DNA of 64,000 nt. Origin: Williamsia sp. DF01-3. Its GTDB lineage: Bacteria > Actinomycetota > Actinomycetes > Mycobacteriales > Mycobacteriaceae. The stretch is from assembly GCF_023051145.1 (NCBI RefSeq), contig NZ_JALKFS010000005.1, positions 5,186,049 through 5,250,048 of the forward strand. The letters run 5' to 3'. Shown one piece after another: positions 26,521 through 36,842 of this stretch (the first letter of the stretch is position 1; each line of letters opens with the position of its first letter). A program made the translations under genes and the position numbers. The notes under the pieces were generated by a model that did no database searches, was not told the origin of the DNA, and saw only the letters and a list, made by a program, of their open reading frames with translations.

Positions 26521-29319
26521 TCATCCCAGCGCGACGACCGCGCCTACCGACCCGAGGACCACGATAAGCACGAGGAGGTCCATAAATCTCGGACTCCGGT
26601 CAGATCGGGACACCGATCCCACGCCACCTCGGGCTTCAATCGCTGCCGCGAGCTCGCGTCCGTTCTGGCAGGCAAGTGAACAGACGATCGGCAGACAGGC
26701 CGCCCACCCGTTGATCCTCTCCCGCGCCGTCTGCTCTTTGTCGGATCTGCGCTGGGCGATGGTCTGCAGCAGGGTGCGGAAGTCACTGATCAAGAACGGA
26801 CACAACCGCAGCGCAAGGGCCACCGACACCGCGGCCGACTGCGCGGGGATACCCAGCCGCGCTGCCCACCCGACCAGCCGCTGAGCAAACGCGGGTATCT
26901 CGACCATCGGGGTGGTCCAGCAGAACAGCAACGCGCTGTACAGCGAGATGACCGTCATGCAGATGAGGATTCCCCAGTACGCGGCACCGCCCAGCCCGAA
27001 CTCCACCCCGCCGACGGTGACGTAGGGCTCGTCGCCGCCGAGGGCGGTGATGAACCCGCCGAAGAGTGTGATCCCGACGAGCCAGAGTGGCAGTCGGGGA
27101 ACGGCAGCGCGCGGCACCCTGCCCAGCACGGTCCAACCTGCGGCGATCGTGGCGCCGACGGCAACACTGAGCCAGGTGGGCTCGAGCGCGAACATCAGCG
27201 CGATCGCTGCCAACACCACGAGTTTTGTCCCCACCCACCATCTGCGCGCGGGTGATGCGTGGGGCAGCGTGCGCACCACGCTGGCCAGGTTCGCGGTGGA
27301 TTTCAGACTCGACGGCGGTGGGGCCGGCGTGACCGGCTGCCCGTCGACGGTGCCCTCGTCGACAACAATCGTCCTGTCGACCAGTTCGTCGAGCTCACCG
27401 ACATCATGCGAGATCACCACGAGTGTGGTGCCCGACGCCTTCACCCGCTGCAGCGCGGCGACCATCGCGGCGCGGGACGGGGCGTCCAGACCGGCGAGCG
27501 GCTCGTCGAGAACCAGTAGTCGCGGTTTGCAGGCGAGTAGCCCGGCCAGGGCAACCCGGCGTTGCTGACCCACCGACAGCTCGTCCACCAACGCGTCACC
27601 GATGACCGCGGAGTTGAGGCCGAGCTCGAGCAGCGCCGCGTTGGCCGCGGTGTCGTCGACACCCGCGGCATCTTTGACGTCTGCGCGGGCCCGGGACCGA
27701 ACGATCTGCAGACGCGAATACTGGAACCCGAGCAACGCGTGTTGCCGACCGTTCTGCACCGGCATCCCGTCGACCAGCACCCGGCCCGAGGTGGGCTGCT
27801 GCAGCCCGGTCATCACCCTCGCGAGGGTGGATTTGCCGGCTCCGTTGGGGCCGGTGAGCAGCACGGCCGAGCCCGGCTCGAAGTGCAGGTTCAACCCGCT
27901 GAAGATCTGGTTGTGCCAGGGCGTCCCGGCGTCGTGGGCGTACCCGACGTCGATCAGGCTGACCTGGGCGCCGCGGATGGCGCGGCCGGCGCCAGTGGTG
28001 GTCCGCAGCTTGGTGGACACCGACGAATACCGGGAGTCCAGTGCGATCTCACGGTCGGCGACGGCCGATTCGTCGGTGTCGTGGGTGATCTGGAGGACGG
28101 CGGTCTCACCGCGGTCGGCGAGCGACCGGAAGATCCCGTTGACCGCCGCGCGACCCTCCTGGTCGATCATCGCCGTGGATTCGTCACTGATGAGCACGGC
28201 AGGATGTCGGGACAGCGCCGCCGCTATCGCAAGACGTTGCAGCTGACCACCCGACAGCGTCCCGGTCTCGCGGTACAGCATGCCGCCCAGTCCGACCTGA
28301 TCGAGCAGTGCCTCCATCTGGGTTTCGGTGAGTCCGGGATTGCCCCACGCCAGGTCATCGGCCACCACCATGCCCAACACCTGGGTCTCGGGCCGCTGAC
28401 TGATCACCGCGGTGCCACCCGGACGACCCAGTCCGACCGCCCCCGGCCGGCTGACGGTGCCTGCGGTGGGATCACGTCCGGCGACCACTTTCGCGAGAGT
28501 CGACTTGCCGACTCCGTTGGGCCCCGTCACTGCCACCAGTTCCCCGGCCGCGAGGGTCATCGACACATCGGCGATGACCGGCTCTGTTGCACCCGGGTAG
28601 GTGACGGCGACGTTGTCCAGACGCACGGGCAAGGGGCCGACGGGGCCGGCGTCGGGACGTCGTTCATCGGTGTGCGGTGTGCCCAGTCGGGCGATCATCG
28701 GCGGGACCGGCCGGCGATGAAGGAGGAACACGGTCAGTGCGGAGAACGTGACCCCCGCAATTCCGGACGCGGGTATCGCGATCCACCAGTAGTCGAGACA
28801 CCAGTTGACCGCCGGGTCGATCACGGACGTGAACTGATCGAAGCCCGCGTTGTCCATCAATCGCTTGGTGCCCCGCCACCCGTTGTCGATCTGTTTGATC
28901 ATGAACTCGCGGTAATCGGTGAACAGAGCCAGGAGACCGGTCGCGACAGCCGCCGACGGCACCGCGATCGCGAACAGTGCGGTGAGGGCGACCCGCGGAG
29001 CGTTCCAGCCACGACGCAACGCGATCCCCGAGAGCGTGCCGAAGATCGCCGCGCTTCCGACCAGATTCGCGGCGGAGAACCCGCCGAACAAGAACGCCAC
29101 GATGTACCCGGTGAGCGCGCCGAGCAGGCTCACCCGCAGCCGCCGACGCCCGGCAAGGATCGCGAACGGGACGGATGCGACCAATGAGGCCGCGCCCCCG
29201 ATGGGCAGGAACCGGCTCAAGACACAGATCGCGGCCGCGACGTCTGCGAGGGCCGCTGCCTCGGCGATCTCGATGGCGGTGACGCGCCGGCGGGCTCTGG
29301 CGCTCATCGGTTCGCTCAC
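26521..29319 (-). CDS. single-chain ECF-type ABC transporter (membrane S-like domain, two ATPases, EcfT)
   Basis: One 932-residue reading frame appears to hold a whole ECF transporter. Residues 1-200 are hydrophobic and S-component-like. ATPase 1 follows, with Walker A GPNGVGKST near residue 265 and signature LSGGQLQRLA near 355. ATPase 2 has GPNGAGKST near 490 and the weaker signature LSVGQQRRVA near 582. From about 690 come further membrane helices ending with an EcfT coupling motif, AAAIEARGG. ECF systems import vitamins or metal ions. In M. tuberculosis, Rv2326c and Rv2325c hold comparable parts as two proteins. GTG 29319 or ATG 29307 is the start. The substrate is unknown. Confidence 0.88.
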   Translation of the reverse strand: MSEPMSARARRRVTAIEIAEAAALADVAAAICVLSRFLPIGGAASLVASVPFAILAGRRRLRVSLLGALTGYIVAFLFGGFSAANLVGSAAIFGTLSGIALRRGWNAPRVALTALFAIAVPSAAVATGLLALFTDYREFMIKQIDNGWRGTKRLMDNAGFDQFTSVIDPAVNWCLDYWWIAIPASGIAGVTFSALTVFLLHRRPVPPMIARLGTPHTDERRPDAGPVGPLPVRLDNVAVTYPGATEPVIADVSMTLAAGELVAVTGPNGVGKSTLAKVVAGRDPTAGTVSRPGAVGLGRPGGTAVISQRPETQVLGMVVADDLAWGNPGLTETQMEALLDQVGLGGMLYRETGTLSGGQLQRLAIAAALSRHPAVLISDESTAMIDQEGRAAVNGIFRSLADRGETAVLQITHDTDESAVADREIALDSRYSSVSTKLRTTTGAGRAIRGAQVSLIDVGYAHDAGTPWHNQIFSGLNLHFEPGSAVLLTGPNGAGKSTLARVMTGLQQPTSGRVLVDGMPVQNGRQHALLGFQYSRLQIVRSRARADVKDAAGVDDTAANAALLELGLNSAVIGDALVDELSVGQQRRVALAGLLACKPRLLVLDEPLAGLDAPSRAAMVAALQRVKASGTTLVVISHDVGELDELVDRTIVVDEGTVDGQPVTPAPPPSSLKSTANLASVVRTLPHASPARRWWVGTKLVVLAAIALMFALEPTWLSVAVGATIAAGWTVLGRVPRAAVPRLPLWLVGITLFGGFITALGGDEPYVTVGGVEFGLGGAAYWGILICMTVISLYSALLFCWTTPMVEIPAFAQRLVGWAARLGIPAQSAAVSVALALRLCPFLISDFRTLLQTIAQRRSDKEQTARERINGWAACLPIVCSLACQNGRELAAAIEARGGVGSVSRSDRSPRFMDLLVLIVVLGSVGAVVALG

Positions 29320-29441
29320 TGCGCCACCGGCTTCTTGTTTCTGTTGCTGTTCGATCTGTCCAGATTGCCAGAGGACCGAGCGACGGCCATCGGCCTCACG
29401 GATGATATTCGGTATGCCCGCAGGTCAACCGCAGCTTCGGG

Positions 29442-30383
29442 TCAGCCGGCCTTACGTTTTGCCGGGGCCTTCTTGGCAGCGGTTGATTTTGCCGCAGCTT
29501 TCTTGGCCGGAGCCTTCTTGGCAGGTGCCTTCTTCGCGGCCGTCTTCTTCGCGGGCGTCTTGCCCGAATCGGAGTCCTCGCTGTCGTCGGAGCCGTCGGC
29601 CGAGCCGGTGCGGTTCTTCACCGATGCGCGCAGCGCAGCGAGCAGGTCGGCCACCTCGGAGTCGTCGTCTTCGTCGTCCGCCTTCTCGGGTGCGGTGAAG
29701 GCTTCGGTGCCCTCCGCCTTGGCCTCGATCAGCTTGCTCAACTCGTTCTGATAGGTGTCCTCGTACTGGCTCGGGTCGAAATCCGCCGACATCGACTCGA
29801 TGAGCGAGGCCGCCATCTTGAGTTCCTGCGGCTTGAGGTCGGGCGACTCGTCGAGTGACGGGAATGCCGCCTCACGGACTTCGTCCGGCCAGAGCAACGT
29901 CTGGAGGGTCAGCACATTTCCGACCACTCGTAGTGCTGCCAACCGGGTGCGGTTACGGAGGGTGAAGGTGGCGATGGCCAGCCGGTCCGTGTCTTTGAGA
30001 GCCTCGCGCATCAGCGCGTACGCTTTCGGCGACTTGCTGGCCGGCTCCAGGTAATACGGCTTGTCGAAGTAGATCGGGTCGACCTGATCAACGGGGACGA
30101 AGTCGGTGATCGAGATCTCCGGACTGCGCTGGACGGGCAGCTCGGCCAGATCGTCTTTGGTCAGCACCACGGTCTGACCGGTGTCGCTCTCGTACGCGTT
30201 CGCGATCTGCGAGAACTCGACTTCTTCGTCGGTGCCCTCCCGGACCTTTCGATAGCGGATGCGGGTGCCGTCGTTCGAGTCGACCTGGTGGGATTTGCGA
30301 TCGTGACTCTCGGTCGCTGAATAGACCTTGACCGGTACGTTGACCAAGCCAAAGCTGAGATCGCCTTTCCAGATCGAGCGCAT
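29442..30383 (-). CDS. ku: Ku protein, non-homologous end joining
   Basis: This 313-residue bacterial Ku (RSIWKGDLSFGLVNVPVKVYSATE at the start; FDKPYYLEP; LRNRTRLAALRVVGNVLTLQTLLWPDEVR) would form a homodimer that holds broken DNA ends and recruits LigD. After the conserved core (to about residue 255) comes a long acidic then Lys-rich tail with repeated PAKK units, which in other Ku proteins aids DNA binding. ATG 30383 is the family start. It is divergent from ligD, 61 bases away, as in many actinobacteria. Confidence 0.96.
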   Translation of the reverse strand: MRSIWKGDLSFGLVNVPVKVYSATESHDRKSHQVDSNDGTRIRYRKVREGTDEEVEFSQIANAYESDTGQTVVLTKDDLAELPVQRSPEISITDFVPVDQVDPIYFDKPYYLEPASKSPKAYALMREALKDTDRLAIATFTLRNRTRLAALRVVGNVLTLQTLLWPDEVREAAFPSLDESPDLKPQELKMAASLIESMSADFDPSQYEDTYQNELSKLIEAKAEGTEAFTAPEKADDEDDDSEVADLLAALRASVKNRTGSADGSDDSEDSDSGKTPAKKTAAKKAPAKKAPAKKAAAKSTAAKKAPAKRKAG

Positions 30384-30444
30384 ATCGTCATTGTGCAGGT
30401 ATCTCGCACAAGACGCAGCCCCCTCCACCAGGAAAGTCCGAACC

Positions 30445-32819
30445 ATGGCCAGCCGCAACACACTCGAGGTCGACGGTCACAAGATCGCCGTGACCCACCT
30501 CGACAAGGTGATCTACCCGGCAACCGGGACCGTCAAGGCGCAGGTCATCGAGTACTACAGCGACATCAGCTCGATGATGTTGCCGCACATCCGTGACCGG
30601 CCGGTGACCCGCAAGAGGTGGCCTGACGGTGTGAACTCGACCCCGTTCTTCGAGAAGAACCTGCCCGACCACGCTCCGGAATGGCTCGGCCGGGTTCGTC
30701 TGGACCACAGCGACCGCAAGGTGGTCTACCCGGTGCTGACCTCGCGCGCCGAGTTGGTCTGGCTCGCACAGCAAGCCGCGTTGGAGCTGCACGTGCCGCA
30801 GTGGACGTTGCCGCCGGGCCAGGCCGACGTCCCGTACAAAGTCGATCGCATGACCGATCGAGTGGTCCTCGATCTCGACCCCGGGCCGGACGTCACGTTG
30901 TTCCAGTGCGCGAAGGTGGCGCTGCGCATCAAAGAGATGCTCGACGGCATCGGGCTGCCGTGCTTCCCGGTGACCAGCGGCTCCAAGGGAATCCACATCT
31001 ATTTCCGGCTCGACAAGGCCATCTCATCGGATTCCGCACGCAAGGTCGCCAGGCAGATCGGCACCCAGTTGCAGAACGAGACCCCCGATCTGGTGACTGC
31101 CCAGATGACTAAATCGGTGCGCGGCGGCAAGGTGTTCGTGGACTGGAGCCAGAACAGCGCGTCCAAGACCACGCTGGCGCCCTACTCGATGCGTGGCCGC
31201 GAGGAACCCTGGGTCGCCGCCCCCGGCACTGGGATGAGCTGGCCGACAAGGACATCCGGCACATTCCGTTCGACGAGATGCCGGACAGGCTCGAACAGTT
31301 CGGCGACCTGCTGATCGGACTCGAGGCGGAATCCGGCGACGGCGAGGCCACAGCAGACCCAGACAAGTCCCCGAAGCCCGCGCCCGGCCGTGCCGCGGCA
31401 TCTCCGCCGGTGGTCGACCTCGGCGAGTACCGGCGCAAGCGCGACGAGCGAAAGACGCCGGAGCCGTTCGGCGACAGCCGATCCGAAGATGAGCAAGCCG
31501 CCGGGCCCATCTTCGTGATCCAGGAGCACCACGCCCGCCGCCTGCACTACGACTTCCGGCTCGAACGGGGCGGTGTGCTCGTGTCGTGGGCGGTGCCCAA
31601 GAACTTGCCTCTCGACGGTGATCAGAATCGGCTCGCCGTGCAGACCGAGGACCACCCGATCGACTACGCCGACTTCGCAGGCGACATCCCCGCCGGAGAA
31701 TACGGCGGCGGGCATGTCGAGATCTGGGACCGCGGCACGTACGAGACCGAGAAGTGGCGCGACAAAGAGATCATCGTCCGATTACACGGCGAACGGATTC
31801 AAGGCCGGTATGCGCTGATCAAGACCGGCGACAAGAACTGGTTGGCGCACCTGATGTCCGACGAGCCCCGGCCGATCGTGCCCGACAGCCTCGCCGACCC
31901 ACGACCGATGCTCGCCACCGACGAGCTCATCGAAGAACTGACCGACGACAAGTGGGCATTCGAGGGCAAGTGGGACGGTTACCGGATCCTGTTGCGCTAC
32001 ATCGAGGGAAAGCTCCAGCTCACGTCGCGTTCGGGCATCGACATGACCAAGGACTTCCCCCAGCTCCACCCCATCGCCGACGACCTCGGACTGCTCGACG
32101 TGGTGCTCGACGGCGAAGTGGTGGCGTTCGACGAGAAGGGCCGGACCAACTTCACCCGACTCGCCGGACGCAGCACTGCCACCGAGGACCTCGACATCAA
32201 GTTCTTGCTCTTCGACATCCTCTACCTCAATGGTTCGTCACTGCTCAAGCTCAAGTGGGAGGACCGGCGAAAGCTGCTCGAGGAAGTCGCGCAGGCGTTT
32301 TCGTCGGATTCGCGGGTGCAGCTGCCGCCGCTCCTCGAGGGGCCCGGCTCCAATGCCGTTGCCTTCAGCCGTGAACGGGGCTGGGAAGGGGTGGTGGCCA
32401 AGCGCCGCGATTCCATCTATCAGCAGGGCCGGCGCACGAAGACGTGGCGGAAACAGAAGAACTGGACCGACATCGAGGTGGTGATCGGCGGCTGGCGTCC
32501 CGGCAAAGGAGGCCGCAGTCAACGCATCGGGTCACTGTTGATGGGGCTACCGGAGGCAACCGGTCTCCGTTATGTGGGTCGGGTCGGCACCGGTTTCACC
32601 GACAGCCAGCTCGAGTCCCTGATGGAGGAGCTCGAGCCCCTGCGCCGCAAGACATCGCCGTTCATCGGCAGCCTCGATCGGCCTGTCGAATCCGACGCCG
32701 TGTGGGTGTTGCCGAAGCTGGTGGCCGATGTGAGATTCATGGACTGGACGAGCACCGGTCATCTGCGTCACCCGTCTTGGCGCGGGATCCGCCGCGACAA
32801 GCTGCCCGGGGACCTGTGA
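30445..32819 (+). pseudogene. ligD: ATP-dependent DNA ligase LigD (polymerase, phosphoesterase, ligase domains), frameshifted
   Basis: The N-terminal part is the primase-polymerase domain (LDKVIYPATG, RVVLDLDPGP with the metal Asp pair, PVTSGSKGIHIYF). After the C run 31220-31224 the frame changes. Beyond it lie the phosphoesterase domain (FVIQEHHARRLHYDFRLE) and the ligase domain with the adenylation motif EGKWDGYR and C-terminal OB fold. One extra C restores VAAPRHWDELADKDIRHIPF and a 791-residue protein like M. tuberculosis LigD in domain order. ATG 30445 follows AGGAAAG. Divergent from ku. The lesion is probably a sequencing error, since both halves are intact. Confidence 0.93.
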
Positions 32820-33015
32820 CGGCGGGCCGGCGAGCACATCCGGCCGACAATCGGCCGATGCTGAACGCGTCGGGTTGTTCGCGGCGCGTTACGGTCTAGC
32901 CTGGCGCTCGTCGTGACCCCCCTCGCTCGTTCGCCCCGAATTGGGTACCCCGAGTATTGGCTGCCCGAATCGGTCGCCCCAGATCGGTCGTCACAGCCGC
33001 ACAGAAGGAGGCCAC

Positions 33016-33759
33016 GTGCTCGTCGTCGCGCACATGAGTGATCTGCATTTCAACGGGACCCTCCGTGCCCGCCGGCGCATCACCGCTGTGCTCGACTACA
33101 TCAACGCACGTGCCGAGGGCATCGACGCGCTGGTGATCACCGGCGACATCACCGACACCGGGAAGCAGTCGCAGTACGAGGAAGCGGCTGCCACCTTGCG
33201 CAGCGATTTGCCGATCCTCATCTGTCCCGGCAACCACGACGACCGCGGCGAGTTCAGTCACGGCCTCCTCGGCACCCACATCACCGACCGGCCCCTCAAT
33301 CACTCCCGGACCATCGCGGGCGGCCTGTTCCTGGTGTGCGACAGCTCGATTCCCGGACGCAACGAGGGATATCTCGACGATGCGACCATCGCGTGGATGG
33401 ATGCCGAGATCTCCTCTGCCGGTCCACACGTCCCGGTGTTCATCGCCTTCCACCACCCGCCGGTCATGCTGCAGATGCCGTTCATGGACACCATTCGTCA
33501 GACCGGCGAAGAGCGACTGATCGCCCTGGTCGACAAACATCCCAACATCGTCAACTTCATGTGCGGCCACGCACACACCGGTGCGGTCACCGCTTTTGCG
33601 GGACGTCCGCTGTGCCTCGCGCCGGGGGTGGCGTCCACGCTGAATCTGCCCTTCGAAGGCGCCGAGGTGATCAACGAGGGCCAGCCTCCCGGGCTCGCCT
33701 TCCACGTGTACGCCGAGGGCCGTGTGATCAGCCATTTCCGCTCGGTGCCGGTGGACTGA
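33016..33759 (+). CDS. metallophosphoesterase, cyclic-nucleotide phosphodiesterase type
   Basis: This 247-residue calcineurin-like enzyme has the dimetal ligands in order: SDLHFNG, GDITD, GNHDD, the His of FHHPPV, and GHAHTG. It matches the Rv0805/CpdA type, which hydrolyses cAMP and other phosphodiesters in the cytoplasm. GTG 33016 is preceded by GAAGGAGG, which decides the start; an upstream in-frame ATG at 32941 has no such site. It is 196 bases downstream of ligD. No other feature is recognised in that gap. Confidence 0.9.
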   Translation: MLVVAHMSDLHFNGTLRARRRITAVLDYINARAEGIDALVITGDITDTGKQSQYEEAAATLRSDLPILICPGNHDDRGEFSHGLLGTHITDRPLNHSRTIAGGLFLVCDSSIPGRNEGYLDDATIAWMDAEISSAGPHVPVFIAFHHPPVMLQMPFMDTIRQTGEERLIALVDKHPNIVNFMCGHAHTGAVTAFAGRPLCLAPGVASTLNLPFEGAEVINEGQPPGLAFHVYAEGRVISHFRSVPVD

Positions 33760-33773
33760 CACCGGGGGCCGCA

Positions 33774-34757
33774 CTATCGGCTGAGGCGGTCGATCAGCGA
33801 GGCAGGTGCGACACCGTCCCCGAGGCGCCGGCATCCGTCGAGCTCCACCGACACACTCGATCCACCCGAGCCATCCGGTCGACGCAACACCACCGAAGCC
33901 ATCTGTGTGGCGGCAACGCCACATGCAGGTGCGACAGGTGCGTCGAGGTACGACCGAATCATCTGCGCACTTTCGTGCGCCGATAGCCAGATCTGCCACC
34001 CGCCGGGTACCGGCTCGTCCACTCCGTGACGACACACCTGCAGCGGTCCCACGTCATCGATCGGCAGAGGCAGGTCGGACAGGACTGGATCGGCGCCCGC
34101 CGCCATCTCGCGCCGGACGGCTTTCAGGGCGGCATCGTCGACGTGGAGTCCCCCGCTTGATCGCTCGGTGCAATTGCGGGGCAACGTGATCGGGACCCCG
34201 GTGTCGAACGACTCCCGTCCGACTTCGTGCAGCGCTCTGAGCGCATCAAGGGGCTCCTCCCGAAAACTGCACGGGACCGACGGCCAGGCCGGCCGGAATG
34301 CGCGACCTCCGGAGTCGACCAGCCACAGCCCGACTGCCGGATCCACACTGATGGCGCAGCTGATCGATACGTTGTCGGGGTAGCGCCTCGATTCGATCGA
34401 GAACGCCTCCACCACCGCGGCGATATCCCCGGCCAGCGACACGGCGTCGACTGTTGTGTTCCCCGCCGGGTTCTGCGCGAGTTCACACCGCACCACGGAC
34501 ACCGGATCGAAGTCGTCAGGTGGGTAACCGAGCTCAGGGGCCGGCGCGATGTCCGCCGAAGGCCACGGCCCCAGGCCGGTCAATCCCGTGTAGATGTCCG
34601 GGGTCAGACAGTCGGCGCGGTCGACGATCGGGGCGGCCTTCGGGGTGAACAACACGAAGTCGGGACCGAAGATCATCCCGGGGGCACAGGCTGTCGCCAG
34701 CACCCCGACGATCGCGACAAGGATCAGCCGCGCCGTCGGTCTGCGCTCGGCTCTCAG
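33774..34757 (-). CDS. putative lipoprotein, unknown function
   Basis: The frame encodes a signal peptide with a lipobox (RRPTARLILVAIVGVLATACAPG) followed by about 300 residues that I do not recognise. The mature part is rich in Cys (CLTPD, VRCELA, SCAISVD, VPCSFRE, RNCTE, VCRHG, ACGVA), suggesting disulfides outside the membrane. No ATG precedes the signal peptide. A CTG at 34757 overlaps the stop of the YdcF-like gene, and a GTG further upstream lies inside that gene. The start is thus uncertain, or a base is missing there. It is probably translationally coupled to the YdcF-like gene. Confidence 0.65.
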   Translation of the reverse strand: MRAERRPTARLILVAIVGVLATACAPGMIFGPDFVLFTPKAAPIVDRADCLTPDIYTGLTGLGPWPSADIAPAPELGYPPDDFDPVSVVRCELAQNPAGNTTVDAVSLAGDIAAVVEAFSIESRRYPDNVSISCAISVDPAVGLWLVDSGGRAFRPAWPSVPCSFREEPLDALRALHEVGRESFDTGVPITLPRNCTERSSGGLHVDDAALKAVRREMAAGADPVLSDLPLPIDDVGPLQVCRHGVDEPVPGGWQIWLSAHESAQMIRSYLDAPVAPACGVAATQMASVVLRRPDGSGGSSVSVELDGCRRLGDGVAPASLIDRLSR

Positions 34758-35662
34758 CCCCTTGTGTCGGGAAGGCCGAGCACGCGAGAGGCGTCGAGGT
34801 AGATGTCCCACTGGTCCACCTTCGCAGGCACGGCCACATGAGCAAACAGATCGGTGACTGTTGTTGTCGCACGGGCCACCTTGACGCCGGCGACCTGGAA
34901 GTCGACGGCCGCGCGGCGCACCTGGTCGGGCGAGGTCACCAACACCACGTCGCGAAGTCGCAGCTCCGCGACCTTCTCGGCACCGAATAGTGCGCTCTGC
35001 ACCAGGGTGGTTGCGCGTGGTTCCACGTGAATCATCGACGAAGCGATGGCCTTTGCCGTCAGCCATTCTCGGATGCCCGGCGTGTTGCCGACAACGATGA
35101 TGGGCGACCGTGGGGCTGCCACGGCCTGGAGCCAGGCCGCCACCAACCGGGCGGTCATCTCGCCATCGAAACCACCGGCCGCCGGTGGGCCGGCACCGAT
35201 GAGAACGATGCCGGTGGACGGCGACAGCAGGCGCGGTACCGGATCGGGACCGACCAGCACTCCCGTGCCGACAGCGGTCAGTGCCCGCGAGATCACCGCT
35301 GCGCGAGCGGGATCGACACTCCGCAATGCGTTCACCGCCGCCTCGGTGGTGGCCCTGTCGGCGTTGTAGTCCGACCACAGCGCCTGGAGCGCCAGTGCAT
35401 CAGCGTCGCGCGGGTTCGCCGTGAGCAACCTGCGCAATGCGTTCAGACCGGTCCCGATGTCGCCGGTGCGGAACCCCAGCTGGGCGGCGTTGTACATGCC
35501 GGTCACGTCGCCTGCTGACGCCGCCGGCATCACGGTGATGGTCGGGCTGATCACAGTCGGAACCATGGCCACCGCCCCGGTGGACATGCCGATTGCCGCC
35601 GCGGCAACCACAAATGTCCGGTTTATGCGCGTCACACGCGCAACATGAGTCACTACAGCCAC
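34754..35662 (-). CDS. YdcF/DUF218-like membrane-anchored protein
   Basis: This 302-residue protein has an N-terminal hydrophobic segment (FVVAAAAIGMSTGAVAMVPTV), a TPR-like stretch (YNAAQLGFRTGDIGTGLNALRRLLTANPRDADALAL) and a DUF218 fold: IVLIGAGPP, PIIVVGNTPGIREWL, ATTLVQSALFGAE, VVLVTSPDQVRRAAVDFQVAG. DUF218 proteins are linked to cell-envelope work in several bacteria, but the reaction is not defined. It precedes the Cys-rich lipoprotein gene, with which it likely shares translation. Its place in the envelope fits that partner. Confidence 0.75.
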   Translation of the reverse strand: MAVVTHVARVTRINRTFVVAAAAIGMSTGAVAMVPTVISPTITVMPAASAGDVTGMYNAAQLGFRTGDIGTGLNALRRLLTANPRDADALALQALWSDYNADRATTEAAVNALRSVDPARAAVISRALTAVGTGVLVGPDPVPRLLSPSTGIVLIGAGPPAAGGFDGEMTARLVAAWLQAVAAPRSPIIVVGNTPGIREWLTAKAIASSMIHVEPRATTLVQSALFGAEKVAELRLRDVVLVTSPDQVRRAAVDFQVAGVKVARATTTVTDLFAHVAVPAKVDQWDIYLDASRVLGLPDTRG

Positions 35663-35762
35663 AGTAGGGCACCCGAGCTACGGCCTCGCACCCACGCGGT
35701 CTCAGGTCAGTAACAAGCGCGCGAGCGCCGGCCGGCGCCGAGCCGCCACTCTCGGTGCACCC

Positions 35763-36656
35763 TCACCAGGGCGTATCGACCTGCCGTTCGTGGACGGGCG
35801 CCGCGGTCTTCCAGCTCTCGACGCCGTGGTCGGGAGTACCGATGATCGTCTCGCCTGCGGTCACCTCGGCCCAGTGGGCATGGTTGATCTGATGTAGCGA
35901 GAAGCAGGCGTTCAGCGCGTTGTAGAAGCCCATGTTGTCGACGGACTGGTTCACCGATTCCTTGATCAGCAGGGAGGCAACCGCCGGACGCTGAGCGATC
36001 CGGCGAGCCAGATCCAGGGTCTTGTCGGCGAGTTCGTCGGGGGCGAAGATCTTGCTCACCATCCCGATCTGATGCGCCTCCTGCGCGCTGATCGAATCCC
36101 CGGTCAGCAGTAGCTCTTTGGCCCGTCTCGGCCCGAACTCCCACGGATGACCGAAATACTCGACACCGCACATGCCCAGGCGCGACCCGACCACGTCGGC
36201 GAACATCGTGTCGGTGTCCGCGGTGATGAGGTCGCAGGCCCACGCCAGCATCAGACCCGCGGCGTACACCGTGCCATGCGTCTGGGCGATGGTGATCTTG
36301 CGCAGGTTGCGCCACCGCCGCGTGTTGTCGAAGAAGAAATGCCACTCCTGCAGCATCCGGGCTTCGGTGCCCGCTTTGGTCCCGCCATAGGTGGACATGG
36401 TCGGATGCTGGTCCGGGCCGGGTGCTCGCTCGGCCCGGTCGTCCGACGACCCGAGGTCGTGGCCGGAGGTGAACATGGGTCCGGTGCCGCCGAGGATGAT
36501 CACCCGCACCTGGTCGTCTGCCTCCGCGGCCTTGAATGCCTCGTCGAGTTCGACCAGGAGGCCCCGGTTCTGAGCGTTGCGCGTCTTCGGCCGGTCCAGC
36601 ATGATCCGGGCGATGGCGCCGTCGTCGATGAGCTCGTAGGTCAGGTATCGGGGCAT
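35763..36656 (-). CDS. enoyl-CoA hydratase/isomerase (crotonase) family protein
   Basis: This 297-residue crotonase has the first oxyanion segment in GPMFTSGHDLG and the second in QTHGTVYAAGLMLAWACD, with the conserved SRLGMCGVEYFGHPWEFGPRRAKELLLTGD. The long loop with PGPDQHPTMSTYGG distinguishes it from short fatty-acid hydratases. Related mycobacterial EchA proteins act in lipid or sterol side-chain catabolism, but the substrate cannot be fixed here. ATG 36656 is preceded by GGGAGAA. It is divergent from the large acyl-CoA dehydrogenase gene, which may share regulation. Confidence 0.9.
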   Translation of the reverse strand: MPRYLTYELIDDGAIARIMLDRPKTRNAQNRGLLVELDEAFKAAEADDQVRVIILGGTGPMFTSGHDLGSSDDRAERAPGPDQHPTMSTYGGTKAGTEARMLQEWHFFFDNTRRWRNLRKITIAQTHGTVYAAGLMLAWACDLITADTDTMFADVVGSRLGMCGVEYFGHPWEFGPRRAKELLLTGDSISAQEAHQIGMVSKIFAPDELADKTLDLARRIAQRPAVASLLIKESVNQSVDNMGFYNALNACFSLHQINHAHWAEVTAGETIIGTPDHGVESWKTAAPVHERQVDTPW

Positions 36657-36842
36657 GGAGTTCTCCCGTCGAAGGCGGACAAGTTAATCCACATTCGCAC
36701 GTCCGGACACCGGATCGCTCCTACGGCGTTTCGCTCGGCGTGGCCGGGCCCGCCGGGGCAAGGTATGCGACCACCGCACGCTCGGACGGTGGTTGTATGG
36801 AAGTCGAACAGCCTCACCGTGCTCGGACGCTAGGAGATCCAC

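Noticed and set aside
27562..29187. A 541-codon open frame on the plus strand
   Set aside because: It is antisense to the ECF transporter, has no domain likeness and is rich in Arg, Gly and His, as is usual for shadow frames in high-GC DNA.
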